Below the pieces are notes generated by a model that was given only the letters and a program-made list of their open reading frames with translations, searched no databases and was not told the origin of the DNA. 64,000 nt of DNA, from assembly GCA_018240565.1 (NCBI GenBank), contig JAFEFO010000037.1, positions 62,001 through 126,000 on the forward strand. The letters run 5' to 3'. Shown here in pieces: positions 53,673 to 63,090 of this stretch. Position numbers and translations under genes: made by a program. This DNA is from Pseudomonadota bacterium. Its GTDB lineage: Bacteria > Pseudomonadota > Gammaproteobacteria > Xanthomonadales > Rhodanobacteraceae. Within the stretch, counting starts at the first letter, position 1. Every line of letters starts with the position of its first letter.

Positions 53673-54564
53673 AGCCCCGTGCGGTTTCGCGACCGCGCTG
53701 CGCAATCCGCGCACTGCGTGTCGGATCGCGCACGGCGGCAATGAGGTTCTCCGCCACGCGCTCGACCTGCGGGTATGGCGCGACCAGGCAGTTCTCGCCC
53801 GGCCGCATGTATTGCCTGCCGCCGTAGCCATCGAAGCCGACGACCAGCGTGCCCATCGCCATCGCCTCCAGCGGCACCAGGCCGAAACCCTCGGCGGCCG
53901 ACAAGGTGAGCAGATGGCGCACGCGGCCCAGGCGCGCGAACAATTCCGGCTGCGCCAAGGCGCCGCCGTCGAGCGCTTCGTCGAATTCGATTTCCGGTGC
54001 CTGCGCAGTCACGATCTCGCGCATGCGCGCGAACGAAGCGTCCCAGACTTCGGGCAAGCCCTTGCGATACGGCAACACGCGCAGCGGTGGACGCGATTCC
54101 CAGTCCGCCGTGGGCGGCATGCGCTCCAGCTCGACGTAGGGCGCAATCACGCGCGCGTGCAATCCATACACGTCGCGCAGGAACCCGGCGACGAAGTCGC
54201 TGGCCGCAACGTAGTGCTGGAAGCGCTGGTCGAGCAGGGCAAACGTGTTGAAGCCTTGCACATAGCACAGCTTGAATCCCGGCAGGCGCAGGCCGAACTG
54301 ATGCGGCGAGAAGCTCGGGTTGACGACAAGGATATCGGCCGCGCCGATCTGCGCTTGCATTTGCGCCAGGGTGACTTGCGGCATCGCCACGTCGTAGGCG
54401 TGGATGCCGTGGTCGGGTGATTCGTTGCCCACCTGCACCGCGACCGCTGGGATGCCGAAGTCGCGTTCCAGAATCGTGCCCAGTGCATACGCCATGCGCG
54501 TGCCACCATTGGGCAGATACGCGCCAATCACATAGGCGCGGCGAAAGCGGGAGGCGGGGGTCAT
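53611..54564 (-). CDS. GT4 family glycosyltransferase
   Basis: A 317-residue GT-B enzyme. The N-terminal domain has AYVIGAYLPNGGTRMAYALGTIL. The C-terminal donor-binding region is RHLLTLSAAEGFGLVPLEAMAMGTLVVGFDGYGG, with the E-x7-E signature of family 4. ATG 54564 gives a typical start; the stop lies 62 bp inside the convergent membrane protein gene, an antisense overlap of two real coding ends or an over-long frame of one. Its position beside the C25 peptidase and ABC exporter puts it in glycan export. The sugar is unknown. Confidence 0.85.
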   Translation of the reverse strand: MTPASRFRRAYVIGAYLPNGGTRMAYALGTILERDFGIPAVAVQVGNESPDHGIHAYDVAMPQVTLAQMQAQIGAADILVVNPSFSPHQFGLRLPGFKLCYVQGFNTFALLDQRFQHYVAASDFVAGFLRDVYGLHARVIAPYVELERMPPTADWESRPPLRVLPYRKGLPEVWDASFARMREIVTAQAPEIEFDEALDGGALAQPELFARLGRVRHLLTLSAAEGFGLVPLEAMAMGTLVVGFDGYGGRQYMRPGENCLVAPYPQVERVAENLIAAVRDPTRSARIAQRGRETARGFSLARFRQAWIEELARALAM

Positions 54565-54574
54565 GGAATCCGGA

Positions 54575-57292
54575 TCACGGTGAGACCGGCGCTTGCGCCG
54601 ATGCCGCCTCGTCGAAATCGGATGCGAACACACGATCGGCCGCCGGCGGCAAGGGCCTGCGCTTGGTCACTTGCGACGATCGCGACAAGGGTTTCACCGG
54701 CACGGGCGGTGCCAGCAGGCTGACGCTGCCCGAGGCCGTGAAATCGTTGCGGCCATCGGCAACGTACACACTGGCAAGCACGGCATCCGGCACGGGAGCG
54801 AGCGCAAACTGCACATCGCGCGCCTGATAGTGCTGCGTGGCGATGATGGCGCCGTCCTTGTCGAACCAATCCACGCTGACATTGCCGCCGAAATCGTAGG
54901 CGGGCACGCGCACCAGCACCTGGGTGCGCCAGCGCGAACGATCCACCTGCACGCGCAGCTGACCCTGCGGCCGATCCAGAATCAATGCCGGATCGCCGAG
55001 CAGGTTGTAGGTCTCGACGAAATCGCGGTCGGCGATGCGTGCCTTGGCGGCGACGATGGCGCTGCCGATGCGTTCGCCGGGCTTGAGCAAGCCGTCGATC
55101 AGCCACTTCGAATACTGCGGATTGGGCGAATTTTTCCACGACGCGGCAAACACCGCGACGGCGCCCTTGTCCGCCTCGCGCAGGAAGCGCACGCCGATGG
55201 AATCGTCGCTGGGGTTGTCGAACGGCGCGGAAAAACAGGTCATCGCCAGCACCATCGGATAGCGCCCGGCATTGGTCAGAGCGCTCACATCCTCCAGCGA
55301 GAACAGATCGCCCATCGGCCCGACGCGCCAGATGTACGAACCGCCATGCCCGAGGAAGTGCACCAGCAGGCTGCCCTTGTCCATGTCCTGGCGCAGGCGC
55401 GCGCGTGCCTGTTCGTAGTGCTCGCGATCCTTGTCGTTGAAATCTGTATAGATGCTGCGCGAAGCGAAACCCTGCGCGTTGAGTTCGGCAGCGAGCTTGT
55501 CCGATTCCTGCTTGAACGACGCGACTTCACTGGTGCTGATGAAGGTGATGTCGCGTCGCCACGTACCGCGTGCCGGGCGTTGCTGGTAGGCGACCGTCTT
55601 GTCGACGATGGCCTTGAGTTCGGCCGCATCGACGACCGGCAGTCGTCCCACCGCCACGCGTGGATGGAAATCACCGGGTTTGGGATCGCCGTAGGCGTTG
55701 TCGCTCGCGCCCTGGCCCTCGGCCGTCGGATACTGCCAGGTCGGTATCAGGTTGCGCGCGCGCAGGGCCGGGTCGGCAAAACCCGAGGTCGTCATGCCCG
55801 CGAAGCCCTGGCCGGATAGCACTTCGCCGCGCCCGGGCAGCGGCGAGAGCTGGTACGACGAACCGTTGAGCGCGCCATTGCGCGCATCGTGGTGGATGGC
55901 GCTGCTGGCGTCGCCGACGAGCAGGAGAAAGCGCGGCTGCAGCGACCAGTGCGCGCGCGTCCAGGCGACAAAATCGCGGATCGCCGCCGGATGCGCGATG
56001 CCACCGTTGAACTGATCGTAGATGTCATCGACATCGACCACATCCACGCGCAGGCCATGTTCGCGATGATAGGCGGCGAGCGGTTCGATGCCGGCGAGCA
56101 ATGAGGGATGCGCGACGATCAGATAGTCATATCCAGGATCGGCATATCCAGGATCAGCCACGCGAATATCCGTGTCCGCCACCGCGCGCACCGCTGCGGG
56201 CGCCAGCGCCGTGCCGGTCAATGCGTACAAATCGGTCTTCGCGTCGGCCGCGGCAAATCGATAGCGGCCCTTGCCGATTGCAGCGGCTGCGCGCACGCGG
56301 CCGTCGCTGCCGAAGAGTTCCGGCGTGCCGGCGTCGTCGCGCACTTCGATCGGTCCCGCATCGACAGTGGAGAACGCCGCCGTCGACGCACCCAGGTTGC
56401 CGTCGATCGGATACATCGCCTCGATCCAGTTGACCATCACCACATCGACGACGAAGTCGTCCGGATTGTGGCCCAGCGGCCGTCGCGGCACGCTCAGTTC
56501 CAGGTGATTGCCGTGCGCACGCAGCAGCGCCACGGGCACGACGAGGTCGCGGCGGATCTCGCGGCGGCCATCCCAGACCAGGGTCTGCAGCGGCCTGCCG
56601 TTGAGGCGAACCTGCAGCGTGTGATCGGCAATGCGCCGGGCCGGATCCGGCTGCACGCCGATGGTCGAGACGCCGCGCAAGTCCAGCCGCAGCGTGGCGT
56701 TGGCCGCGCGTGCATCGAGGTCCGCCAGATCGAAGTCGAAAGCAAACGGCTTCGGATCGATCGGCGTGAGTTTGGCCCATTGCCACAGGTCCGGTTCCTC
56801 GCCGGGCTTCATTTCGTCGCTGCCCAGGCGCAACAGCAGATTCTCCTGCTCGAAATGCACTTGCCGCTGCAAGCGCGACGGCTTGCCCGGCGCGGGCGCG
56901 GCCATTTCCTGCAGACGCGCATGCTTGCCCGGCGCGGCGCCCAGCTGATAGACGTTGACGGTGGAATACGGATCGAACCAGCTTTCCGGGCCGTGCAGCA
57001 TCTGCCCGAGCCACTGGATACGCGCGCCGGCGACAAACTTGCCGTCCGTCGCACCCAGCACGCGCATCGGCACTTCGGTACCCTGGTGCGTCAACACGAG
57101 GTCGTCCGCACGGCAATCGGCAAGCCCGGGTTGCGCGGCGACGACCGTCGAGTAGTCGAGCGCATAGACACCGGAATTGCTGATCTCGATATGCGCGCGG
57201 CCCGAACACGCCAGCGCCGCCAACGGCGCGAGCAACAGCGCGCCAAGCGGCAGGCGCCAGCGGCGCGAAATGGATTCGGTGGAAATCGACAT
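54575..57292 (-). CDS. Gingipain-like C25 family cysteine peptidase, secreted
   Basis: A 905-residue exported protein. A signal peptide (residues 12-31) leads to an N-terminal beta-rich prodomain-like region (35-370). The C25 catalytic core follows (about 390-830): His649 in LVHFLGHGGSY and Cys686 in VLAMTCFSAP form the dyad, and PGYADPGYDYLIVAHPSLLAGIEPLAAYH is the fold start. A Fn3-like or Ig-like end region covers about 825-880. The protein ends in VFASDFDEAASAQAPVSP, similar to IFRDDFE and IFANGFE in other secreted proteins here. A 15-nt tandem duplication (ADPGY twice) occurs near residue 380. Context within a Wzm/Wzt glycan locus suggests a surface protease. The dyad is intact. Confidence 0.86.
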   Translation of the reverse strand: MSISTESISRRWRLPLGALLLAPLAALACSGRAHIEISNSGVYALDYSTVVAAQPGLADCRADDLVLTHQGTEVPMRVLGATDGKFVAGARIQWLGQMLHGPESWFDPYSTVNVYQLGAAPGKHARLQEMAAPAPGKPSRLQRQVHFEQENLLLRLGSDEMKPGEEPDLWQWAKLTPIDPKPFAFDFDLADLDARAANATLRLDLRGVSTIGVQPDPARRIADHTLQVRLNGRPLQTLVWDGRREIRRDLVVPVALLRAHGNHLELSVPRRPLGHNPDDFVVDVVMVNWIEAMYPIDGNLGASTAAFSTVDAGPIEVRDDAGTPELFGSDGRVRAAAAIGKGRYRFAAADAKTDLYALTGTALAPAAVRAVADTDIRVADPGYADPGYDYLIVAHPSLLAGIEPLAAYHREHGLRVDVVDVDDIYDQFNGGIAHPAAIRDFVAWTRAHWSLQPRFLLLVGDASSAIHHDARNGALNGSSYQLSPLPGRGEVLSGQGFAGMTTSGFADPALRARNLIPTWQYPTAEGQGASDNAYGDPKPGDFHPRVAVGRLPVVDAAELKAIVDKTVAYQQRPARGTWRRDITFISTSEVASFKQESDKLAAELNAQGFASRSIYTDFNDKDREHYEQARARLRQDMDKGSLLVHFLGHGGSYIWRVGPMGDLFSLEDVSALTNAGRYPMVLAMTCFSAPFDNPSDDSIGVRFLREADKGAVAVFAASWKNSPNPQYSKWLIDGLLKPGERIGSAIVAAKARIADRDFVETYNLLGDPALILDRPQGQLRVQVDRSRWRTQVLVRVPAYDFGGNVSVDWFDKDGAIIATQHYQARDVQFALAPVPDAVLASVYVADGRNDFTASGSVSLLAPPVPVKPLSRSSQVTKRRPLPPAADRVFASDFDEAASAQAPVSP

Positions 57293-57320
57293 CGGCAAAG
57301 CCACGGCCAAACGCCGCATG

Positions 57321-58730
57321 CTAGGCAAGCGGGCGCACATTGGCAACCCAAGGCGCGACTTGCGTCGCGTCGAATGCCGGCACGCCGACACTCGCGGCGA
57401 CCCGGGCCGCGGCCGCATCGACCGTCTGCACGGCTTCGATGGCGTGATGCGCAAGCCAAATGCGCAAAGCGAACGCATCGCGCGGCGGCGCATGCACGAT
57501 TTCCACGGCACCATCCACCACGGCCGGATCCGCGCCGATGGCGGCCATGCGCGGGCGTGGCGGTTGCGCGGCATAGTGCCCGTCAGTGCCGGCGTACAGG
57601 CGGCGCACGCGCCAGTCCAGCACGCGTCGCTCGAAGCTCCACAGCGTGGCGCCGACGTCGCGTTCGTAATCCGGATACCGCTCGCGCAGCACGGCCATGC
57701 CCGCCGTGCCGAGCGCGGCGCGGCGTTCGGCGCCGAAGCTCGCGCTGCGCGCATGCTGCACGAGGACATCGCCGGCGATGACATGCCGGTACCCTGCCCG
57801 TTCGGCGCGCTGGCACAGATCGTTTTCCTCGCCATAGCCAGCGGGGAATGCATCGACGTCGAGCACGCCGACGTGATCGAACAACTCGCGTTTGACGTAC
57901 AGGCAAAAACCATTGCCGGTCGGCAACTGCGGCCGGCAACCACCGCAGCGTTGCAGCAGCGCGCGCTGGGTTTGCTCCAGGTTCCAGCGTTCGGGAATCG
58001 GACAATGGCGTTCGAGTTCCGGCACGCTGAACGCGCCGGCATTGTCGGAAACCGCCGTGACCGTGCCGATCGCCGCATCCGCATACGCAGTCAAGCGCAG
58101 GCGTTCGAGCCAGCGCGGGCCGACTTGCGTATCCGCATTGAGCAGCACGACGTCCGCCCTGCCCGCCAGCGCGATCCCGAGATTGCAGGTCGCCGTATAG
58201 CCAAGGTTGTGCGTGTTGCGGCGGATCAGGATGTCCGGTCGCCGCGGCAAGCCGCGCAGGATTTCACCGATGGCCGGATCGGTGCTGGCATCGTCGATGA
58301 GGATCTTGCGCCGCGCCATCGGCGTATGCCGCAGCAGCGCCGCGATGCAGCGTTGTACACATTGCGGCGAATTATAAATCGGCACGACGATGGCGGGCGG
58401 CGGCGCATTGCTCAAGGTTTCCAGCGTGGGCAGCGGCAGATCGTCAAGCGCCTGCAAGGCGTGGGCATCGCCCTGCCAAACATCGATGCCGGCAATCGCC
58501 GGTTCGCCAAAGCGCACGCGCCATGGTGCGGCGATATCGCCGCCATCGGCGTTGCGCAGGGCAAATTCCAGTTCCGCGCCGCCGTTCGGCGAAAATCGGA
58601 AATCGCGCGAGAACTCCCCAGCAACAAGCGGCTCGAACACCGCGCCATCCAGGCATAGGGCGCAGTCGCCAGCGGCATGCAGTTCCAGGCGTCGGCCATC
58701 CCAACCGCGCCACGGCATATCCGGATTCAT
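57321..58730 (-). CDS. GT2 family glycosyltransferase with N- and C-terminal extensions
   Basis: A 469-residue protein. The N-terminal 110 residues form an unrecognised beta-rich module. The GT2 domain starts AIVVPIYNSPQCVQRCIAALL (about 112), with LIDDASTDPAIGE, VVLLNADTQVGPRWLERL as the metal motif, and an ED-type acidic site in GYGEENDLCQRA. The C-terminal 100 residues may hold a further binding region. Translation starts at ATG 58730, overlapping the wzt-like stop by 4 bp, so it is coupled to the exporter. It probably adds a sugar to the exported chain. The extra N-terminal module is unusual. Confidence 0.85.
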   Translation of the reverse strand: MNPDMPWRGWDGRRLELHAAGDCALCLDGAVFEPLVAGEFSRDFRFSPNGGAELEFALRNADGGDIAAPWRVRFGEPAIAGIDVWQGDAHALQALDDLPLPTLETLSNAPPPAIVVPIYNSPQCVQRCIAALLRHTPMARRKILIDDASTDPAIGEILRGLPRRPDILIRRNTHNLGYTATCNLGIALAGRADVVLLNADTQVGPRWLERLRLTAYADAAIGTVTAVSDNAGAFSVPELERHCPIPERWNLEQTQRALLQRCGGCRPQLPTGNGFCLYVKRELFDHVGVLDVDAFPAGYGEENDLCQRAERAGYRHVIAGDVLVQHARSASFGAERRAALGTAGMAVLRERYPDYERDVGATLWSFERRVLDWRVRRLYAGTDGHYAAQPPRPRMAAIGADPAVVDGAVEIVHAPPRDAFALRIWLAHHAIEAVQTVDAAAARVAASVGVPAFDATQVAPWVANVRPLA

Positions 58731-59434
58731 TGTGCCGCTTCGGCAACGGGCGCGGCGGCGTGATACGCGGCGAGCACCGTATCCACCGGACCCTGCATCA
58801 CGCTGCGACCGTGTTCGATCCACAGCGCCTGGTCGCAGATGGCGTGGACCTGCGCATCCGCGTGCGAGACGAATACCACCGTCGTGCCGTTGTGGATGCG
58901 CTCGCGCAAGGCGGCGCCGGACTTCTTCTGGAATTCGGTGTCGCCAACGGCGAGAACCTCGTCGATCAGCAAGACATCGGGCTCGACCTGCATGGCGACG
59001 GAAAACCCAAGGCGCGTGAACATGCCGGTCGAGTAGCTCGATACCGGCTGCTCGAAGAAGTCACCCAGTTCGGAAAACTCCAGGATCGCCGGCAGGCGGC
59101 TCTGGATTTGCCGCCGGCGCAAACCGAGCATGAGGCCGGACAGGATCGCGTTGTCGCGGCCGGACAGATACGGCACGAAACCCAAGGCCAGCGACAGCAA
59201 CTGGCAGCTCACGTTGCCACGCCGGATGCGACCACGGTCGGGCGCGAGGATGCCGGCCAGCGTGCGCAGCAAGGTGCTTTTGCCCGCGCCATTGCGCCCG
59301 ACCACGCCCAGGCGCGCGCCGCGCGGCAAGGACAGATTCACGTCTTCCAGCGCCCAGAACTTCGGCGCACCAACATGCAGTTGCGCATTGAAGGCAACGC
59401 CGACATGGTCAAGTTCGATCAAGGGCACGCTCAC
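58727..59434 (-). CDS. Polysaccharide ABC exporter, ATP-binding subunit (Wzt/KpsT-like)
   Basis: A 235-residue ATPase. Walker A is VGRNGAGKST, the signature is SSYSTGMFTRLGF, and Walker B is VLLIDEVLAVGD. The stretch SGRDNAILSGLMLGLRRRQI before the signature is typical of O-antigen and teichoic acid exporters. It lacks the C-terminal carbohydrate-binding domain of long Wzt proteins, so it would export without recognising a terminal cap. GTG 59434 is the start, overlapping the permease stop (GTGA). The frame continues open upstream in the permease; that part is not used. Confidence 0.9.
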   Translation of the reverse strand: MSVPLIELDHVGVAFNAQLHVGAPKFWALEDVNLSLPRGARLGVVGRNGAGKSTLLRTLAGILAPDRGRIRRGNVSCQLLSLALGFVPYLSGRDNAILSGLMLGLRRRQIQSRLPAILEFSELGDFFEQPVSSYSTGMFTRLGFSVAMQVEPDVLLIDEVLAVGDTEFQKKSGAALRERIHNGTTVVFVSHADAQVHAICDQALWIEHGRSVMQGPVDTVLAAYHAAAPVAEAAQ

Positions 59435-60192
59435 GTGGGCAGCTTCACGTAGCGCGGCGTGTAGTGCTGGATCAGCCATGTTCCCAGCGCGAACAGCGCG
59501 AGGGAGATCAGGCTGACGCGGCCGAGTGCCCACCAGTCCGGCCAGCGCGCATACATCAAGATGTCGCGCGCGGCATCGATCAGTTCGACGATCGGGTTGA
59601 GCTCGAACCAGCGGCGCGCGGCGGGCGGAATCGAATCCAGCGAAAACACCACGCCGGACAGGAACATCACCACTTGCAGCACCTGCTCGATGACGAAGCG
59701 CAAATCCGGCACGAACGGCATCATCGCCCCGACCACGTACGCCGCCGCCGCGGTGAAAACGAGTTCGATCAGCAGTACCGGAATCAGCGCGACGTACGTG
59801 GCGTTCGGTTTGTAACCCGATGCCCACAGGATCGCGACCAGCAGCGCGAGGATGAAGGCGAACTTCACCGTATCGGCGAGGATCTGTACGCTCGGGAAAA
59901 CCTGCAACGGCAACCGTACCTGCCGGATCAGCGGCAACTGTTGCCAGATCGACTGCCCGCCGTGGCTGACGCCGGACTTGAACCATTGCCAGAACGTAAG
60001 CCCCACCAGCAGGAACGGCACGTAGTCGGCCTGCCCGGTCTTGAGCACGACCGCGAACACGAGGTAGTACGTGGCCATGTTCATGGCCGGCTCGATGATC
60101 CACCACAAGAAACCCAGGTACGAACGCGCGCGTTCGGCGCGCAGCTCGGCGTAGGTGGAAAACAGGACCAGCTCAAGCCAATGCAGGCGCAT
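59431..60192 (-). CDS. Polysaccharide ABC exporter, permease subunit (Wzm-like)
   Basis: A 253-residue inner-membrane protein with about six helices and the ABC-2 type polysaccharide exporter pattern: an amphipathic N-terminus with AELRAERARSYLGFLWWIIEPAM, then FAVVLKTGQADYVPFLLVGLTFWQWF and the C-terminal LNPIVELIDAARDILM. It heads the exporter-GT2-peptidase-GT4 strand. With the Wzt-like subunit it would move a lipid-linked glycan to the periplasm. Eight bases precede the next secreted-protein gene on the same strand. Confidence 0.9.
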   Translation of the reverse strand: MRLHWLELVLFSTYAELRAERARSYLGFLWWIIEPAMNMATYYLVFAVVLKTGQADYVPFLLVGLTFWQWFKSGVSHGGQSIWQQLPLIRQVRLPLQVFPSVQILADTVKFAFILALLVAILWASGYKPNATYVALIPVLLIELVFTAAAAYVVGAMMPFVPDLRFVIEQVLQVVMFLSGVVFSLDSIPPAARRWFELNPIVELIDAARDILMYARWPDWWALGRVSLISLALFALGTWLIQHYTPRYVKLPT

Positions 60193-60198
60193 GCCGCG

Positions 60199-60609
60199 TC
60201 AGGGCTTTTTCGCCGGTGTGGCGTGGCGCTTGGCCGGTGCATGGAACACCGGCGTGAATTTTTCGCGCGTGCCGTCGGTGCCGATCGACTCGACGTAGTA
60301 CCAGTAATCCTTGCACGGATCGATATCGTCATCGGCGAACGAATAACTGTGCGTTTCCGGTGTCGTGCCGTGGCCCAGGATCGGCGTCTTGGTGAGCTTG
60401 ACGAACGGACCCTTCTCGCTGGCGCCGCGATACACGTCGTAGCCGAAATTTTCTTCCTCGCTGGCGGTGGTCCAGTTGGCGGTATTCTTCACGCGCTGCG
60501 CTTGCGGCACTTTCGCCTGACTACCGCAGCCGCCGTCGGCCGGCGGCGCGGCAAACGCAACGAGAGGTGCGGCCAGCACGAGGGCGGCGAGGATGCGAAT
60601 CGATGGCAT
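60199..60609 (-). CDS. Small secreted Fn3-like protein
   Basis: A 136-residue exported protein. The signal peptide is MPSIRILAALVLAAPLVAFA. The mature part resembles one fibronectin type III or Ig-like module (VKNTANWTTASEEENFGYDVYRGASEKGPFVKL, then YYVESIGTDGTREKFTPV), with one Cys near the start. A basic Lys/Pro/Ala tail ends it. Its function is unknown; it may be a periplasmic accessory of the glycan locus. It starts 65 bp after the sensor kinase stop. Confidence 0.75.
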   Translation of the reverse strand: MPSIRILAALVLAAPLVAFAAPPADGGCGSQAKVPQAQRVKNTANWTTASEEENFGYDVYRGASEKGPFVKLTKTPILGHGTTPETHSYSFADDDIDPCKDYWYYVESIGTDGTREKFTPVFHAPAKRHATPAKKP

Positions 60610-60674
60610 GACGGACTCCAAGAACGTAAGGCTGCGATGCCGCGCACGATAGCGGCAGCGCTGCGGTGGTGCAA

Positions 60675-62069
60675 TCATCCCGCGTCGAAGCGCACCGTGA
60701 ATTTCGCGCCACCAAGTGCTGCAGAGCGCGTGACCTCGAGCTTGCCACGATAGGCCTTGAGCAGGTCCTGCACGATGGCAAGGCCGATGCCGTGGCCCTG
60801 CACGCGTTCGTCGCCACGCACGCCACGTTGCAACATCCGGTCCACGCTGTCCGGTGCGATGCCGGGACCGTCGTCCTCGACCACGATCAGCAGGCCTTCG
60901 CGCCGTGCACCCGGCGCGGGCAACGGCTGCGCACTCAGCAGCACCTGGTGCCGCGCCCATTTGAAGGCGTTTTCGAGCAGGTTGCCGAGCAATTCCAGCA
61001 GATCGCCCGCCTCGCCGTAAAAGCGTGCGCGCACATCGATTTCGAATTCGCACAGGATGTTTTTCGCGGCATAGACCTTTTCCAGGCCGGCGACGATTTC
61101 CTCGGCGTGCGGCTGCAGCGCGATCGGCGTGGCGAATGTCGAATGCCCCGAGGCCGCCGCACGCGCAAGTTGGTAGGCGACGATCTGGTCCATGCGTCCG
61201 GATTGCTCGAGCACGGTCCAGCGCATGGTTTCGCCGCCTGCGCCGGACTCGAGTTCGTTGCGGATCACCGCGAGCGGGGTCTTCAGGCTGTGCGCGAGGT
61301 CCGACAGCGTGTTGCGATAGCGGGCCAGGTGCTCGCGCTCGCCATCGATGAAACGATTCAGGTTCGTCGCCAACCCGGCAAGCTCGGCCGGATACGCGGT
61401 GGACAGGTGCTCGCGTTCACCACGTTCCACGCGCATCAGGTCGGCGGCGATGCGGCGCAAGGGATTCAGGCTCCAGCGCAGCGTCGCCAGCAGCAGTATC
61501 AGCAACAGCGCGCCGAGCCCACCCAGGTATTCGAGCAGGCTGCGCCGGAACACGTCGCGCTGGCTGGCGAGCAGGCGCGCATCTTCGGCGACATGCAGGG
61601 TGAGGTTCACCGCGCCGCGATTGGGAACGTCCCAGGTCACGCCGAGACTGAACATGTATACGTTCGCCTCGGCGCCGGGCATGGGACCGTCGAAAACCGC
61701 CACGCCCGGCGTAAGCGTGCCGTCGAACGGCAATCTCATCCCCGCCGCCGATGGGGAGCGCCAGCTCGTCGCCAGCTTGCCGTTGTTTTCCACCGGACCT
61801 ACGACACCGGCATACAGTCCGCCGTCGGGGCGATCGAAACGCGGATCCGGCGATACCTCCGGCGGCAGCCAACGCCGCGAACGCGCCACGTCGGATGCAG
61901 CGAGATAACCGTAAACGTAGCTTTGCAGCCGCTCGCGCAGCGAACTGCGCAGGGTTTCGTAGACGGCCTGGTCGAGCGCGAAGCCGGCCAGACCGATGAA
62001 CGCCGCCAGCGCAAAACCGGCGGCAAGCAGCGAACGCGCCTGGATCGACAGCGGGCGGCGCTGCGCCAT
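60675..62069 (-). CDS. Sensor histidine kinase, PhoQ-like
   Basis: A 464-residue two-helix membrane kinase. Transmembrane segments near 12-32 and 182-200 enclose a periplasmic sensor domain of about 150 residues. HAMP-like residues follow. The H-box is LSDLAHSLKTPLAV with His260, the N-box is LLGNLLENAFKWA, and the G-boxes are DDGPGI and GHGIGLAIV. The SLKTPL form of the H-box is typical of PhoQ-type kinases. It follows the response regulator by 9 bp. The signal is probably divalent cations, low pH or envelope stress (family knowledge, not shown here). Confidence 0.9.
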   Translation of the reverse strand: MAQRRPLSIQARSLLAAGFALAAFIGLAGFALDQAVYETLRSSLRERLQSYVYGYLAASDVARSRRWLPPEVSPDPRFDRPDGGLYAGVVGPVENNGKLATSWRSPSAAGMRLPFDGTLTPGVAVFDGPMPGAEANVYMFSLGVTWDVPNRGAVNLTLHVAEDARLLASQRDVFRRSLLEYLGGLGALLLILLLATLRWSLNPLRRIAADLMRVERGEREHLSTAYPAELAGLATNLNRFIDGEREHLARYRNTLSDLAHSLKTPLAVIRNELESGAGGETMRWTVLEQSGRMDQIVAYQLARAAASGHSTFATPIALQPHAEEIVAGLEKVYAAKNILCEFEIDVRARFYGEAGDLLELLGNLLENAFKWARHQVLLSAQPLPAPGARREGLLIVVEDDGPGIAPDSVDRMLQRGVRGDERVQGHGIGLAIVQDLLKAYRGKLEVTRSAALGGAKFTVRFDAG

Positions 62070-62078
62070 GCGCTGTGC

Positions 62079-62789
62079 TCAGGCGGCGGCAGGCGGCGGG
62101 GTCGGCGTGTTGTCCGTGCGCGGAATCGCGAATCGATAACCACGCCCGCGCACGGTCTCGATCGGCTTGAGCGTGTTGTCCGGATCGAGCTTGCGGCGCA
62201 AGCGCCCGATGAAGACCTCGAGCACGTTCGAATCGCGGTCGAAATCCTGCTGGTAGATGTGCTCGGTCAGGTCGGCCTTGGACACGAGTTCGCCGGCATG
62301 CAGGATCAAGAATTCCAGCACCTTGTATTCGTAACTGGTCAGATCGGCAACTTCGCCCGCGACCTTGACCGTTTGCGCCGTGGTGTCCAGTACGATCGGC
62401 CCGCATTCGAGCACGGGTTTCGTCCAGCCGCTGGCGCGACGCACCAGCGCATTGATGCGCGCGAGCAGTTCCTCCACATGGAAGGGCTTGACCAGGTAAT
62501 CGTCGGCGCCCTGCTTCAATCCAGTCACCTTGTCCTGCCAACTCGTACGCGCGGTGAGGATCAGGATCGGGCAGCGCTGGCCGGCGGCGCGCAGGTCCTG
62601 GATCAGTTCCATGCCGGATTTTTTCGGCAGGCCAAGATCGATGATGGCGACATCGAACGGGACTTCGCGGCCCATGTACAAGCCTTCCTCGCCATCGGCC
62701 GCCATGTCCACGGCATAGCCTTCGCGCTTCAAGCGCGCGGCCAGGGTTTCGCGCAGCGGCGCTTCGTCTTCGACCAGCAGGATGCGCAT
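62079..62789 (-). CDS. OmpR/PhoP family response regulator
   Basis: A 236-residue regulator. The receiver domain has the acidic pair ED near residues 7-9, the phospho-accepting Asp51 in AIIDLGLPKKSG, Thr in LILTARTS and Lys in VKPFHVEEL. The winged helix (about 130-225) has the recognition helix in SNVLEVFIGRLRRKLD. AAGGAA precedes ATG 62789 by 8 nt. The partner kinase follows at once and the PepSY gene precedes, so the three form one operon, as in PhoP-PhoQ-like systems of this order. Confidence 0.92.
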   Translation of the reverse strand: MRILLVEDEAPLRETLAARLKREGYAVDMAADGEEGLYMGREVPFDVAIIDLGLPKKSGMELIQDLRAAGQRCPILILTARTSWQDKVTGLKQGADDYLVKPFHVEELLARINALVRRASGWTKPVLECGPIVLDTTAQTVKVAGEVADLTSYEYKVLEFLILHAGELVSKADLTEHIYQQDFDRDSNVLEVFIGRLRRKLDPDNTLKPIETVRGRGYRFAIPRTDNTPTPPPAAA

Positions 62790-62807
62790 GGGGATTCCTT
62801 TGGCTGT

Positions 62808-63047
62808 TTACGATCCGGATTGCTCGGCCGGCACCTCGATCACGCGCACCTGCCCGTCGCGGGTCAATACCTTGATGCGATAGATCGTGTGCTTGCCGAA
62901 ATGCTTGGTTTCCGCCGACAACACCTTGCCGTGCGTGTCGCGTTCCACCTTGTCGATGGCCTGCTGCAGGGTGATGTCCTTTTCCGCCCACGCCGGTGCA
63001 GCCGCAAGAGCGGCGGCGAGCGCGACGATGGCGGCACGACGGTTCAT
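62808..63047 (-). CDS. PepSY-domain periplasmic protein
   Basis: A 79-residue exported protein. The signal peptide is MNRRAAIVALAAALAAAPAWA. A single PepSY domain follows (ITLQQAIDKVERDTHGKVLSAETKHFG...YRIKVLTRDGQVRVIEV). Such small PepSY proteins often precede PhoP/PhoQ-like genes and may inhibit proteases or bind cations. ATG 63047 lies 18 bp from the response regulator start across the intergenic gap, so it is the operon's first gene. Confidence 0.87.
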   Translation of the reverse strand: MNRRAAIVALAAALAAAPAWAEKDITLQQAIDKVERDTHGKVLSAETKHFGKHTIYRIKVLTRDGQVRVIEVPAEQSGS

Positions 63048-63090
63048 GGCCGCATGATAGCGCGGCGGCCATGTAATCGGGCCTGAATCG

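Noticed and set aside
56120..56160. Fifteen-base tandem duplication in the C25 peptidase as a phase-variation site
   Set aside because: Two copies only, and the unit is a multiple of three, so slippage would not shift the frame.
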